In this document: positions 33,674 through 45,880 of the stretch, in pieces
How positions within the stretch are numbered: the stretch's first letter is position 1
Layout: each line of letters opens with the position of its first letter
Assembly (NCBI GenBank): GCA_025667525.1
Contig: CM046876.1
Location: forward strand, 27,057,224 to 27,121,223
Source: Glebionis coronaria
Lineage: Eukaryota > Streptophyta > Magnoliopsida > Asterales > Asteraceae
Length of the DNA: 64,000 bases
Direction: 5' to 3'
The notes under the pieces: model-generated
What the model was told of the DNA's origin: nothing
Database searches by the model: none
Seen by the model: only the letters and a program-made list of their open reading frames with translations
Program-made: the position numbers and the translations under genes

Positions 33674-36247
33674 TGTAACAGCCCACTTTGATAAGTAGAC
33701 CGTTACATGATAATTATAGCGTGTCATTAAAACATGCAAGGAATTATGTAAAAAAACATACCTGACCATAAAGAAACCGGAATCAAACATCGGCTCCTAG
33801 ACATAAACTCCAAAAATCTGCATAAAGTAAATGGAATGCAAAAAGGAATAGAATTATAAGGTAGCTCCCATCCTATGCATGTTCGCTAAATGCTCAAGTC
33901 CATCCATGGGTACCTGCCGTATGAGTCATGAAAAGAAAATATGGCAGAGCAATACGCTTACTAAACGGATATAATGACATCATAAGAATATCTTGAATAT
34001 AAAAGAAGGATCTGGAATAATAAGCTGAACAGATACAAGAAAGTACTGGAAGATTGATAAGTAAAATGCAATGGAACCTGTGTATGTCCTGAAAAACCTG
34101 GTTTAAAACTTGTAAAGATGAATTATTAACTAGTTAAATCTGAAAACATGCATTTACTGTATTTTAAGTGCCAAGAGCTTATATATGCCATGTGCTGTAA
34201 CAACGTATGCATGAATACATAGAGGGGTGACCTCGACATGTTGTAGAGGGGTGACCTCTAAATAAACTGGGTGGAGGGATCAACTCCAATGTGAAGGATG
34301 TAGAGCATACCACTTTCACCTGATAAACTGTAAACTGATAAACTAGGATGCACCCATACGCCCCGCTGATACTTATAAATAGACAAGCTAAATAAAAAGG
34401 ATGCTGTGAGAAATCACTCCTCCGCAGAGGAGTCATGACACTGGTGTCTCAAGTGTCATGGTTACGGTACCTCCTAACTAGTCATAACTGGTCATGCGTG
34501 TATATAAAGCTCAGGCAATTAATATAGTTATCATTTCAATCATGTAAAGTTTTAAAACATATAACTGGGAAAACAAATGGCTGTAGATGGAGAATCCTAA
34601 TCATTCATAGGAAAGGAAGTCCATACTGAAGGACGGGAAATCCATACCTTGTGTCTAGTAACTGACTGCAAGAAAAACCGATGAAACTCCTACTCTGACT
34701 TCACAAAAGCTACATGAATAAAGCACGCGAATGAGTTGTCTGATATATGTTTACCTTTACTGATTTCATTTACTGTTCTTAACATGCTTTATTATGTTCT
34801 TGTATTGCTGTACTATTTGTGGAAAATCTGATGACTCTGACTGTCTTTAAATATTTACTGATTAGTGTATATCCTGTACTTCTAAATACTGTATATTATA
34901 CTGTAATCTGATTAGTGTATTTACTGTATTCTAGTATTATAATACTATTATAAGTAATCTGCTAAAAATGGAAAGTTTCCTAAAATAGAAAATTTCCAAA
35001 ATAGTTTCACGATTAATTATATCATTTAAAAAAGACCAAACATTTTAATTAATAAACTAATCAGAACGTCTTAATTTAATTTACTAATTAAATTAATAAA
35101 ACATTTAAACTTGTTAAATTTTGAAATAAGCTTATTGTGAAATGATTATATATTACATAAGTAAACCCTTGCTTTTAACTTTTAAACGTGTACCCGAGCC
35201 TACAGAGATACCTCTCTCGGTCGCAATACAACAAATCAACCACAAACAATAAATTCACAGTCGGATTAGCGACAAAATTTTCTGTCGCTAAACCGTCGCT
35301 AAAACTGTACCAAAACTGTCTATAGCAAACTATGACAGAAACTTCTGTCGGTAAACTGTCGCTAATCCTGAATTTAAATTTCAACCGGACCCCCTGCTGA
35401 ACTAATATTTTCCACCGAGAGACCTAGTGCTCTCGGGTTCCCCTTGACCTCGTGTTTTACCCATTGTTTATAAGCCAACACTACTGATGGTTTTTGTTCC
35501 TACCGTTTACAAATCCAACCACCCCCGTTATGAACAAACACTCGCCTGGTGGTTTTATGTTGCTTCCGTACCAAACCCAAGTCACCCCGCACCCTTAATG
35601 GGTCGCGGTTGGTTGGAATATCACCTCCGAGACCTAAATGGTCTCGGTTTTCGAGAACCCTACATAACCTTATCTTGTTTAATGATTATTCATGTTTTAT
35701 AAATCGAAGTTCATAAATCCTTTGATAGATTCGTGATTAAGACAATAAAAAGAGAAGGATTAGAATCATTACTCTTTTTATGATGATCTATGGTAGCCAC
35801 AACGAACATGAACCGATTCAATGCCAAAAATCAAACTCGTTTCCCTTTTTCTTTTATACCCAGCCGGCGGCAACCTTAGCACCACAACCCTAATTTAATT
35901 TTCTTGTGTTTGTAAAAATGAAGTGTGGTTAACTCCCTGGTTGTTTATTTGCTAGACGGGCTGGGCTTAAAGCCCACCCTTTCCTTCTTTTCTTTTTATG
36001 CCACGGCCCAAACAAAACCATATGATTTTCGTTCTCGACTTTATTAAAACACCGTGTATTAATATTCGTGTTGTAAGTTCGTGTTTCGTGATCCAATATT
36101 ATTTATTTTACGTGAACAAATAATATTATACGTAATACTTGGATAAGGACATTAATTATTGTTTTCGTGCATTTAATTTTGAACGTTAAATTTAAATTTG
36201 TGGTTTCGTGTAATAAATTTTCAAGACTTTTTAAAACGTTTTTTACA
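33674..36247 (-). repeat. 3' LTR of Gypsy-derived element
   Basis: Aligns with 40799-43346 along its full length, with plus-strand termini TGTAACAGCCC...TTTTTTACA. It contains hairpins near 35626-35645 (CCGAGACC/GGTCTCGG) and 35413-35436 (CCGAGAG/CTCTCGG). The minus-strand frame 34179-34436 has a counterpart in the other LTR only because the LTRs are copies. Confidence 0.9.
35263..35368. repeat. 106-bp palindromic insert inside the LTR
   Basis: Bounded by GGATTAGCGACA and its perfect inverse TGTCGCTAATCC, with several more internal TGTCG(C/G)TAA words in both directions. The same 106-bp unit occurs in the other LTR at 42370-42475, so it was in the LTR before the last transposition. Likely a nested MITE. 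Confidence 0.65.
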
Positions 36248-36360
36248 ACTCTTCCCCTCTAAAAAAATAGTTCGTCCTTAAATTAGAGACACGATAATGC
36301 TGCGGTTTTACAATTCTTACCCTCTAAAAAAATTCGTCCTCAAATTAAGGTAAAATGAAC
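36248..36360 (-). other. Polypurine tract and Gypsy 3' end
   Basis: On the minus strand two phrases of the form GAGGACGAATTTTTTTAGAGGG and AAGGACGAACTATTTTTTTAGAGGGG occur in tandem before the LTR. The ending with GAGGACGAA followed by T-run and a GGGGGAAG tract is, from memory, typical for plant Gypsy pol termini. The doubling suggests a local duplication of the 3' end. Confidence 0.55.
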
Positions 36361-36499
36361 TGATAGAATTAAAAGATGAAAAGACACATAAGCTGAAAGG
36401 ACATATAAGCTGAAAGGACATGAACATGACATGACTGAAAGAGCATAACTGAATTATGAAAGGAGAAAAAAATGAGAAGTCCGGATGGACTCCTCCGTT

Positions 36500-36526
36500 C
36501 CAAGTGGCTTCCCGCTCGGAATGGTT
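36500..36526 (-). pseudogene. Remnant of Gypsy pol C-terminal tail
   Basis: The minus strand reads NHSEREATW, close to the tail WxNHxxxEATWE found at the end of plant Gypsy (Tekay/Del) pol. It lies ~250 bp from the 3' LTR, where this motif is expected. Only nine residues match well, so support is moderate and depends on position. Confidence 0.5.
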
Positions 36527-38056
36527 CCTTCAATGATCTTAACACAATAAACAGTCTTGGTCTTAAATGAACATGTCCTGGCGATGCTAAAAAGCTTCTA
36601 GTTCCATACTTAAGATGGATTTTCTGAATCTGGTCGAATGAATAGATATCTCATGTAGGATACATTAAATAATACGTACAACTAACCTGAAAGGATAACA
36701 TTTATGTCTATGAGTAAAGAAACTGAAGACATATTGGAACGAACTTCGTGAATAATTGAGAACCTGCTACGTGAGCAATTGTAATCGTGGTTCGCGATCA
36801 TCTGATAAACGTTGAGCATGGAATATATCGTGATACGTGAAACATATTGTGAACGTGATACGTGGGACCTATCATGAACGTATACTGACTACGGGAGGAA
36901 TGCCAAACGATACAACCTAAGACGTGAAACGTCTGCCTGGGTATGGAAAAGCTATGCTAAACTTGAGTCTGGTTTCTCAAAGTTTCTGTAATCAAATCCG
37001 GTACAAGACCTGGAACATATATACTAAGATGGAACACGAACCTGAACATGAATGATGTCACGAGTGCGAACATAGAGGTAAATCATGAACTGGACAACAT
37101 ATGAACAAAATCATAACTATGGACGTGAGACGTAAACGAGGAAGTAAACGTGCACGTTAAGATGAACATAAGCGTGGACAGGAACGTGAAGGTGAACATG
37201 ATCGTAAACATGAATTTCTATTTGATATGGTGGTTGATGGAATACCTTGAAATCGTATGATCTACCGCTGAATTTCCTATAGATCTGCTACTGCGTAATC
37301 CTTTCGGATGAAGAAAACGTGTAGGCTGGGTTAAATGGTCGACAATGACTTAGATATTATCATACTTATTCTGAGTCTGTGGTAATTGATCACAACTTCC
37401 ATGAAATATTGTATCATTTATGTTCAGAATTTCTAATGGTTGTAATAACTCACTAGCATTTCGGCGTTCTATCTTGAACCTGCTGGTATGTCAGGCATCT
37501 AGATATGAACATAGATGTCTCAACGTGTTATAATGCTTCTATCAAAATCTTCCTGGGGTTATGGTACATTCTTTTGGAATCTGGATGAATAGTCATGGGA
37601 GAACTATGAGTTTAGGTAACTTAGACCTCTCCTAGCGTAGGACCTTATGAAATACAAAGTTTTAGTGTAGATTCTCCCCTTTATGCGTATGCTTAGTCAT
37701 GAAAAGCTAATCTTGAGAACTGTCAGCAATTTCTACGGTAGTAGTCAACTAAATTCTAGAAAGTTTTGTACTTAAGTTACAGACATCGGTCTTGACCATC
37801 TGACGATGGCCTTCACATTCGCAGGACTTCTGAAATTTCTTTTTGCTAAAATAATGTGGTCTATAAATTCCACCTTATTCAGCTAGAATTCACATCTGGA
37901 AAGCTGCGTATATAATTTTCTCCTATTTGAGAATACGCATGACCGTGAGAAGATGATTCTCGTGTTCTTCTCTAGAATTTAGCAGATCAGAATGTTATTA
38001 ATGAATATACTGACAATTTTGTCTGAGAATTCATGGAAAAATTTGATTCCTCAATT

Positions 38057-38302
38057 TCATAATATAGTTGGAGCATTTGGGAGCTCAGAAGCATAAATCA
38101 AAATTTTAGAGAGACCATAACGTGTGCAAAAGCATTCTTGCAAATTTCGTGTTCTTTCTCTCACCACTGATGGTAGCATGATTTGTAAATTGTTATTGGA
38201 AAAATGTTTAAGGCTTCGTAGCAGATCAGATAGCTTTCTATACGTGGAATGAATAGCAATTATGAATGGTGATCTTGATAAATTTTTTGGTGGTCGATAC
38301 AT
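38057..38302 (-). pseudogene. Badly decayed Gypsy reverse transcriptase
   Basis: An 81-codon minus-strand frame retains scattered RT signatures in the right order and spacing. YRPPKNL stands where relatives have the CIDYRELN block. LRSLKHFSN stands where they have LQGAxxFSK. VRERT, TRYG and finally LPNAPTIL stand where they have LTNAPAxF. Several hallmark residues are lost, and the YxDD box is not found beyond its end. The frame is too eroded to be functional. It identifies the host element as Ty3/Gypsy. Confidence 0.7.
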
Positions 38303-39557
38303 GATCTCATGCTAGCGGACTTCTTCCTAACAGACAGAAACGGCGCACCTCATGGTGGTGCACTCGGAGAATAAAACCTCGTGTTAGGAAATTTTGCAGC
38401 TAATCCCGCAATCCTTTAACTCAGCTGGGAACCCGTGATAAGGAGTTTTGAAAACAGGTTATGTCCTTGAAACAAGCTTGATGTTTAAATTTTGTCTCGT
38501 GGTTAGGAAGGAATTTCTGGAAACCCTTCTGGAAATACATCTGAAAACTCTAGAATAATCTGCTGACCATGGATTTAAGGAACTTCAAAAATCGGGTCAT
38601 AACTGGTAGCTAGAAAGTCTTCGCAGCTATGGAATAATAATTCGCTTGCTTGTAAAGCATACAATTTGTACTGATTTTTCTGGCAGGAAATATAATGAAC
38701 TTATTCAGGAGTTAGTAAGATGGATCTCGTCTTCAATTGGAAAGATAACCTTTATAACTATGGTGATACTATGGAGTTTTTTATGGCTAGAAGGTAGGAA
38801 ATACCTTATTTAAGTTAAAGCTGACATGTGAATACGTGAAGTAAATGTGGCAACTTTCACTGAATGTGTTCATCTGTAACCTCACAGAACGAACACTACA
38901 TGTATAACCTGGACAATACTCCAGTAGTGGTAGCTGGATCCTTAATGGTGTGATTTATGCGTGGCATAACAAAATGGGTATACCCCCTTGGAGGGTACCT
39001 TGATTTACTTAGGGCCTGGTTTGGAAGACATACTCAAGTTATAAGTCATGACTCATGCCTTGAGAAGATATTTGTATGACGCGTGTCTTGACTAGTGTCT
39101 TGACATGGGTCTTCAAAAAATATACTTGGGACATGCGTCTTGACTTATGTATTGACATGTGTTTTGGTAGGTGGATACGAATAAGGTTGGAAAATTTTGG
39201 TAACTACTAGGATTTGTGGACCGGTTAGACTCCTGACCTCTGTATTTCTGGTCACGTCCATTCCGGAGTTCCGATGGTTACTGACTGATTAATTATTAGT
39301 ACGGTGGTCGTCACTACCCGCCTTGTCTGTCAGTTCCTGACGGTCATTATCATGATCGTGATTCATGTAACTATTTTGCTGAGTGGCCGACTGGATACCG
39401 GTTCCCACACTTTTGACTGAAGAATAGTTGAGTGATGTGTGATTTTAACTGAGGAGGTAAAGGCATGGAAGTGAAATGATAACGTCTGATGGTTGAAGTA
39501 TATTCTTTTCTAGAATTTCAAATCTATGGTCTCCATCCTTTCTCTATAAAATCTTCA

Positions 39558-39700
39558 TATTATGAACAACATGAGCATCTTGTGGAATCTCCAAGGTACG
39601 AGCAACATCCGCATCTTGTAAATTCTCCGAAGTATGAGCAACATCGGTATCTTGTAAAATCTCCAACTTATGAGTAGCATCAACATCTGGTAGAATACCG
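39558..39700. repeat. 36-bp tandem repeat, about four copies
   Basis: Units begin TATGAGCAACATC and contain CATCTTGTAAAATCTCC, at 39558, 39594, 39630 and 39666. The repeat encodes a 12-residue period on either strand (minus: LQDxDVAHTxEN). It lies in the gag-proximal half of the Gypsy interior. Confidence 0.75.
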
Positions 39701-39743
39701 ACAAGTTGGAAACACCTGAGATGATTGAGGATCAATTAACAAT

Positions 39744-39865
39744 ACACATGGAGTAAGGTACATGGATTACACCTGGAGCACTGTACATGAAGTACACCTG
39801 GAATACCGTACATAGAGTACATATGAAATACTGTACATAGAGTACACATGAACTACTGTGCATGG
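39744..39865. repeat. ~30-bp imperfect repeat around GTACA
   Basis: Phrases such as GTACATAGAGTACACATGAA recur about five times, starting shortly after the 36-bp array. GTACAT and its inverse ATGTAC are both common. No spacer structure like CRISPR is present. Confidence 0.6.
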
Positions 39866-40780
39866 TACTGATGGCAATTTCTTGAGATGTTCGATACTGG
39901 TGTCAATCGTTGACATGATCAAGGAAATAAATTGATTTAAACGGTAGCAAACTGAACTGAAACGAGTAACATGATAGCCTGGCAATTCTTGCGCAAACTT
40001 AATGTTGGTTGTATAGAGGCTCAAAAGTATGATTAAACGGAGTTTCAATCAATGGTCAGCATGAATACATGATTGATGAAGACCAAACATGATTTATCAT
40101 GAAAACAGGGTTTTTTGTAATCCTTCTGTGTCTTAGCATGAAAACATCATCACCCTGCTGAAAACATAATACTCATAAGGAGACATGAAACTTAATAAGC
40201 ATGAAATGACGTCAACGTGAGAGTATGAAAACATAATTGTTCCAAAGAACATAAAGGTATAATCAACCGAGGTTTAACATCAGCTAGTGTGGATGGCTAT
40301 GGTTCAATACACAAAATTCAAAGGAGAAGACATGTGACTAAGTATGGACAATTATGATTCGATCCATACTTGTCAAAATTTTACGAGAACTGTCATGTAT
40401 AGAAATTAACAATCTGGGACTAAATGTGGATGGCTGTTGTCCAATCCATACTAGTCAAACTTCAATGAAACATCGTGATATGAGCAAAAGTGAACTGCTA
40501 TGGGTCGATTCAGAAAACAGCATTCGACTTAAAAGAATGAAAATTGACATGAGTAATGGTGAATGCCTATGGGTCGGTTCACCAAAACAAAATTCGACTG
40601 AAAAGCACATGCGACTAAATATGGCCAGTCCTGTACCAGCCCTTTACTTAGTCAAAATTGAAGAAAACTGACTGATAAATGTATGAGAAACGTAAAAGAC
40701 AACACCACAAAAATCTAGGAAGTTCCTGGTGACTACCCACTAGTTATAGGTCAAGTTTTAGAGCCTACAGGTCGAACCTT

Positions 40781-40794
40781 GGGCTCTGATACCA
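40781..40794 (-). other. Primer-binding site of Gypsy-derived element
   Basis: Minus strand TGGTATCAGAGCCC, four bases from the end of the 5' LTR. It matches the initiator tRNA-Met type of primer site. Confidence 0.85.
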
Positions 40795-40798
40795 TAAT

Positions 40799-43346
40799 TG
40801 TAACAACCCACTTTGATAAGTACACCGTTACATGATAATTATGGCGTGTCATTAAAGCATGCAAGGAATTATGTAATAAAACATACATGACCATAAAGGA
40901 AACCGGAATCAAACATTGGCTGCAAAACATAAACTCCAAAAATCTACATAAAGTAAATGGAATGAAAAAAGGAATAGAAGTATAAGGTAGCTCCCATCCT
41001 ATACACGTTCGCTAAATGCTCAAGTCCATCCATGGGTATTTGCCGTATGCGTCATGGAAAGAAAATATGGCTGACCAATACACTCAGTAAATGAATATAA
41101 TGACATGATAAGAATATTTGGAATATAAAAGAATGATCTGGAATACTAAGCTGAAAAGATACAAGAAAGTACTGAAACTGGAAGACTGATAAGTAAAATG
41201 TAGCAGAAATTGTGTATGTCCTAGAAAACCTAGTTTAAAACTTGTAAATCTGAACAATTAACTGTTAAATCTGAAAACATACATTTATTGTATTTTAAGT
41301 GCCAAGAGATTATATTTGTTATGTATTGTAACAACGTATGCATGAATACATAGAGGGGTGACCTCGTAATGCTGTAGATGGGTGACCTCTAAATAAACTG
41401 GGTGGAGGGATCAGCTCCAATGTGAAGGATGTAGAGCACACACCACATTTACCTGATAAACTAGGATGCACCCATACGCCCCGCTGATAATACTGATAAA
41501 TAGCCAAGCCAAATAAAAGGGACGTTGTGAGCAATAACTCCCCCGTAGAGGAGTCATGACACCGGTGCCTCAAGTGTCATGGTTACGGTACCTCTGTATT
41601 AGTCATAACTGGTCATGCATGTATATAAAGATCATGCAATTAATATAGTTATCATTTCAATCATGTAAAATTTTAAAACATATAACTGGGAAAACAGATG
41701 GATGCAGACGGGGAATCCAAATCATGCATAGGAAAGGAAGTCCATACTGAAGGACGGGAAATCCGTACCTTGTGTCCAGTAACTGACTGCAAGGAAAACC
41801 GATGAAACTCCTACTCTGACTTCACAAAAGCTACATGAATAAAGGACGCGAATGAGTTGTCTCGTATCTGTTTACTTTTATTGATTTCTTTACTGTTCTG
41901 AACTTGCTTTATTATGTTCTTGTATTATTGTACTGTTTGTGTAAAATCTGATCACTCTGGCTGCTGATTAGTGTATATCCTGTAGTTCTGATTACTGTAT
42001 ATTATATTGTAATCTGATTAGTGTATTTACTATATTCTAGTATTATAATACTATTACAAGTAACCTGCTAAAAATAGAAAGTTTCCTAAAATAGGAAATT
42101 TCCAAAATAGTTTCACGATTAGTTAAATCTTTTAAAGAAGACCAAACATTTAATTTAATAAAATAATTAAAACATCTTAATTTAATTTACTAATTAATTT
42201 AATAAAACATTTAAAATTGTTAAATTTTGAAATAAACTTATTGTGAAATGATTAAATATTAGATAAGTAAACCCTTGCTTTTAACTTTTAAACGTGTACC
42301 CCGAGCCTACCGAGATACCCCTATTGGTCGCACTAATACAAATCAACCACAAACAATAAACTCACAGCCGGATTAGCGACAGAATTTTCTATCGCTAAAC
42401 CGTCGCTAAAACTGTACCAAAACTGTCTATAGCAAACTCTGACAGAAACTTCTGTCGGTAAACTGTCGCTAATCCTGAATTTAAATTTCAACCTGATCCC
42501 CTGATGTACTAATATTTTCCACCGAGAGCCCTAAGGCTCTCGGGTTCCCCTTGACCTCGTGTTTTACCCACTGTTTATAAGCCAACATTACTTATGGTTT
42601 TTGTTTGTACCGTTTACAAATCCAACCACCCCCGTTATGAAACAATTACTCGCCTGGTGGTTTTATGTTGTTGCCGTCCCAAACCCAAGTCACCCCGCAC
42701 CCTTAATGGGTCACGACTGGTTAGAATATCACCTCCGAGACCTAAATGGTCTCGATTTTTGAGAACCCCACATAACCCTATCTTGTTTAATGATTATGCA
42801 CGTTTTATAAATCAAAGTTCATAAATCCTTTGATAGATTCGTGACCAAGACAATAAAAAGAGAAGGATTAGCATCGTTACTGTTTTTATGATGATCTATG
42901 GTAGCCACAACGAATATGAACCGATTCAATGCTAAGAATCAAACTCGTTTCCCTATTTCTTTTGATCCCAGCAGGCGGCAACCTCAGCCCATAACCCTAA
43001 TTTTATTTTTCTTGTGTTTGTAAAAATGAAGTGAGGTTAACTCCCTGGTGGTTTATTTGCTATACGGGCTGGGCTTAATGCCCACCCTTTCCTTCTTTTC
43101 TTTTTTTGCCGCAGCCCAAGCACAACCATATGATTTTCGTTTCTCAACTTTATTAAAATATCGTGTATTAATATTCGTGTTGTGAGTACCTGTTTCGTGA
43201 TCCAGTATTATTTATTTTACGTGAACAAATAATATTATACATAATACTTAGATACGGACATTACGTGCATTTAATTAATGAACGTTAAACTTAAATTCGT
43301 GGTTTCGTGTAATAAATTTTCATGACTTTGTAAAACGGGTTTTACA
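40799..43346 (-). repeat. 5' LTR of Gypsy-derived element
   Basis: 2548 bp. The minus-strand start is TGTAAAACCCG and the end GGGTTGTTACA. A perfect hairpin CCGAGAGCC/GGCTCTCGG lies at about 42522-42544. The minus frame at 41319-41573 parallels that in the 3' LTR. Confidence 0.9.
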
Positions 43347-43599
43347 CACTTACCATGTGTTATCTAAAGAAGATGGATAACTTCCACATTGCAGCATTGA
43401 TTTCGAGGGGTGCTGCAACTTGATGCATTCATTATTGGTTAACAGACACTGCACACTTGGATCAAGATGTAACTTGACGATACTTTGTTCTTACTCTCAC
43501 AAGGTGATGTCACTAGTAAAGACCTAGCTAAGGAAATGGATGAAGCTTCTTGAGTGATTGATGAAGCTACTCAATGTAAAAGCCGCATATAAATACCAT

Positions 43600-45880
43600 G
43601 AACAGTACATCACGTAAACCTACGAATTAATAAAAATTTATATTTATATATTAAACACGTGTCACGAACATTAATTATAGAAAACTACGTATAATAATAA
43701 AGCACATTAATTATTAAGTATAATATTTATAACACGACACTTAAATCACGAGCATACACGAATAAATAATTAAGCTAGGAAAACTTAAGGTTTTGGTGTG
43801 AGCTCCTTTGGTGGCCGCAACATAAACACAAGACAAGGAGGAGGGCCTTTTGTCTCATTACCCAATCCTTGTTGTAATCTAACTATACTCCAGGGAAAAT
43901 AAACACATAATTATTTTCAAGAAACAAAACACAAACCCTAGCCAACACAAAAGGGTGTCGCCGGTTTTAGAGTCAAGTACAAGGGAGGGATTTTTGATTT
44001 TGGTCTTTGATAATTACATGGTCGTGTCTTAATCCCTTTAACATTCAAGCATTGGTAATCAAATCAAACCTTTTCTTTTTTCTTAAATTCATGTTTTTAT
44101 CTTAATTACTATGACGTGCTTATAAACAAGTAATTATACCATGATAAATCAATAAGGGATTCAGGTTGACGTGTTTTTGGCTCTCCGTGGCTGTTTTGCA
44201 CCACCAGCTGAGACCCAAGAGGTTTCGGTGTGGTCCTTGTCTCGGGCAGCAGCAAGAAGGAACCCCCACAGGGGGAACCGTTTGATTTTCATTGTCAACC
44301 GGGACCATTCAGAGTCTCGGTGGGACTTTAGGTTGGATCAGTGGGAACCGGCTTCAACCGGTGTGGGTTTTGGCAAACCAGTAGCAACCGGCTAGAGCCG
44401 GTATGAACCCATTCGACAAGTGGCAAGCCACGGTCAACCAGTGGCAAGCCACGAACACATGCAAAGACTGTTTGGCCGCCGGCTAACACCACCAGCCGCC
44501 TGCTGAGTGGTGTTGGTTTGGCTTGTTTAGTTATGTTTAATTGTTGTCTCGGGTTTTGGGCTCGGGTAATTTTATTTAATTGTTTTAAGGTTTAATTAAA
44601 TTAATAACCATGATTAATAATTAATTTTGTTGAAACATGAACTTAGGTTAATTTATTAAAATTAATAATTCCATGACTTAGGTTAATTAATTAAAATTAA
44701 TAATACATGTTAACCTAAGTATTATATTAGACTTAATTAAACCATGACTTAATTTAATTAAATTTTATAACCTATAGTTTATTAATTTAACCATGATATG
44801 TTATTAATTAATAAAACATGTATTTTTATTATTAATTAATAATCAGATATAATCTATAGTATTTAATAAATAAACTATGCTATTAATCCATGACTTATAA
44901 CTTTTAACCAATAAGCACTAGCTTATATTTTTAGCTTATTAATCCAGCTTATTTCTATTTATGGAAACTTTCTATTTCAGGAAACTTACTATTTTCGGAA
45001 ACTTTCTATTTTTGGAAACTTTCTATTTTTGGAAACCTGCTAATTTTAGAAAGTTACTTATTATTACACTTCAAGTATAATAATACAAGAATGCAAGAAA
45101 ATTCATAATCAGAAGACATGTAAAACATGAATAATGCAAGATACCATTTAAAACAGTAAAATAAGACAAGAACATATAAAATGAGTGAATAACATACAAG
45201 AACTAGTAACACACTCAGTAATCAGGCAACTCATACATGTTCACTAATTCTGTAGCACTAGTGAAGTCGGCGTAGGACTTTGCACCTTTTCATCTTTCAT
45301 CGTTCACTAGACATAAGGTACAGATATCCTGTCCTTCAGAATCGACACTCTCTTTCCGTATTAGGATTTCCCGTTTGCAGCCAACTGTTTTCCCCAAGTA
45401 TTTGATTTATATGTTTTGATAGCTTATGTTTAGTTTTAAATGCCTAAGCCATATACATGCATGCCACGTCATCTAGTTATGGAGGTACCATAACCAAAAC
45501 ACTGGAGGCATCAGTGTTACGACTTCCCCACGGCGGAGTGATTGCTCGTGGCGTCCCTTTTCAGTTGGCCATATTATTTATATTATCAAGTGGGGCGTAT
45601 GGGTGCATCCTAGTTGCATGTTTTACAGGATTTTCATGGTGAATGAGGTGTGTGCCTTGCATCTTTCACAAGGAGTTGATCCCTCCTACCCAGACCAGTA
45701 TAATTAGAGGCAACCCCTCTAATTACATGATGAGGTCACCCCTCTAAGTATTCATGCACGTTGATACCTCATGACCTATATGAGATCTTGGCTAATTAAA
45801 ATACAGTTTTCATATAAAAACATAAGTCTTTTCAAACTATAAAACCAGTTTATAAGTCTTTTCCGCTGCTATTATTCTTA
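43600..45880 (+). repeat. Diverged LTR relative in opposite orientation
   Basis: From about 44950 to 45780 the plus strand follows, in order, the minus-strand sequence of the 2.55-kb LTRs. It shows the GGAAACTTTCTATTT repeats, an ACTAGACATAAGGTACAG block, GGACAGG/GGATTTCCCG phrases, GGGGCGTATGGGTGCATCC and the AGGTCACCCCTCTAA block. Upstream similarity down to ~43600 is weaker, including a GC-rich patch at 44160-44520. The 3' end of the LTR could not be found, so it is either truncated or changed beyond recognition after ~45800. Confidence 0.65.

Larger units (their letters stand above)
33674..43346 (-). mobile_element. Gypsy-derived element with 2.55-kb LTRs, minus
   Basis: LTRs of 2574 bp (33674-36247) and 2548 bp (40799-43346) flank a 4.55-kb interior. 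Flanks GACTT (33669-33673) and CACTT (43347-43351) differ at one base. On the minus strand, TGGTATCAGAGCCC (40781-40794) is the primer site and AGAGGGGAAGAGT (near 36248-36260) the purine tract. Pol remnants are in the expected order: RT at 38057-38302, then a Tekay-like pol tail at 36500-36526. LTR divergence is about 7-8% over the first 160 bp, yet pol is almost erased. This suggests a defective element that was copied in trans. Confidence 0.85.

Noticed and set aside
34179..34436. Minus-strand frame repeated in the other LTR (41319-41573) and partly at 45457-45642 (+)
   Set aside because: These positions are copies of the same LTR sequence and the frame is not kept among them, so it is a nucleotide repeat rather than a gene.
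39558..39700. Regular 36-bp periodic units resembling a CRISPR array
   Set aside because: The units are contiguous without unique spacers, vary in sequence and lie inside a plant retrotransposon.
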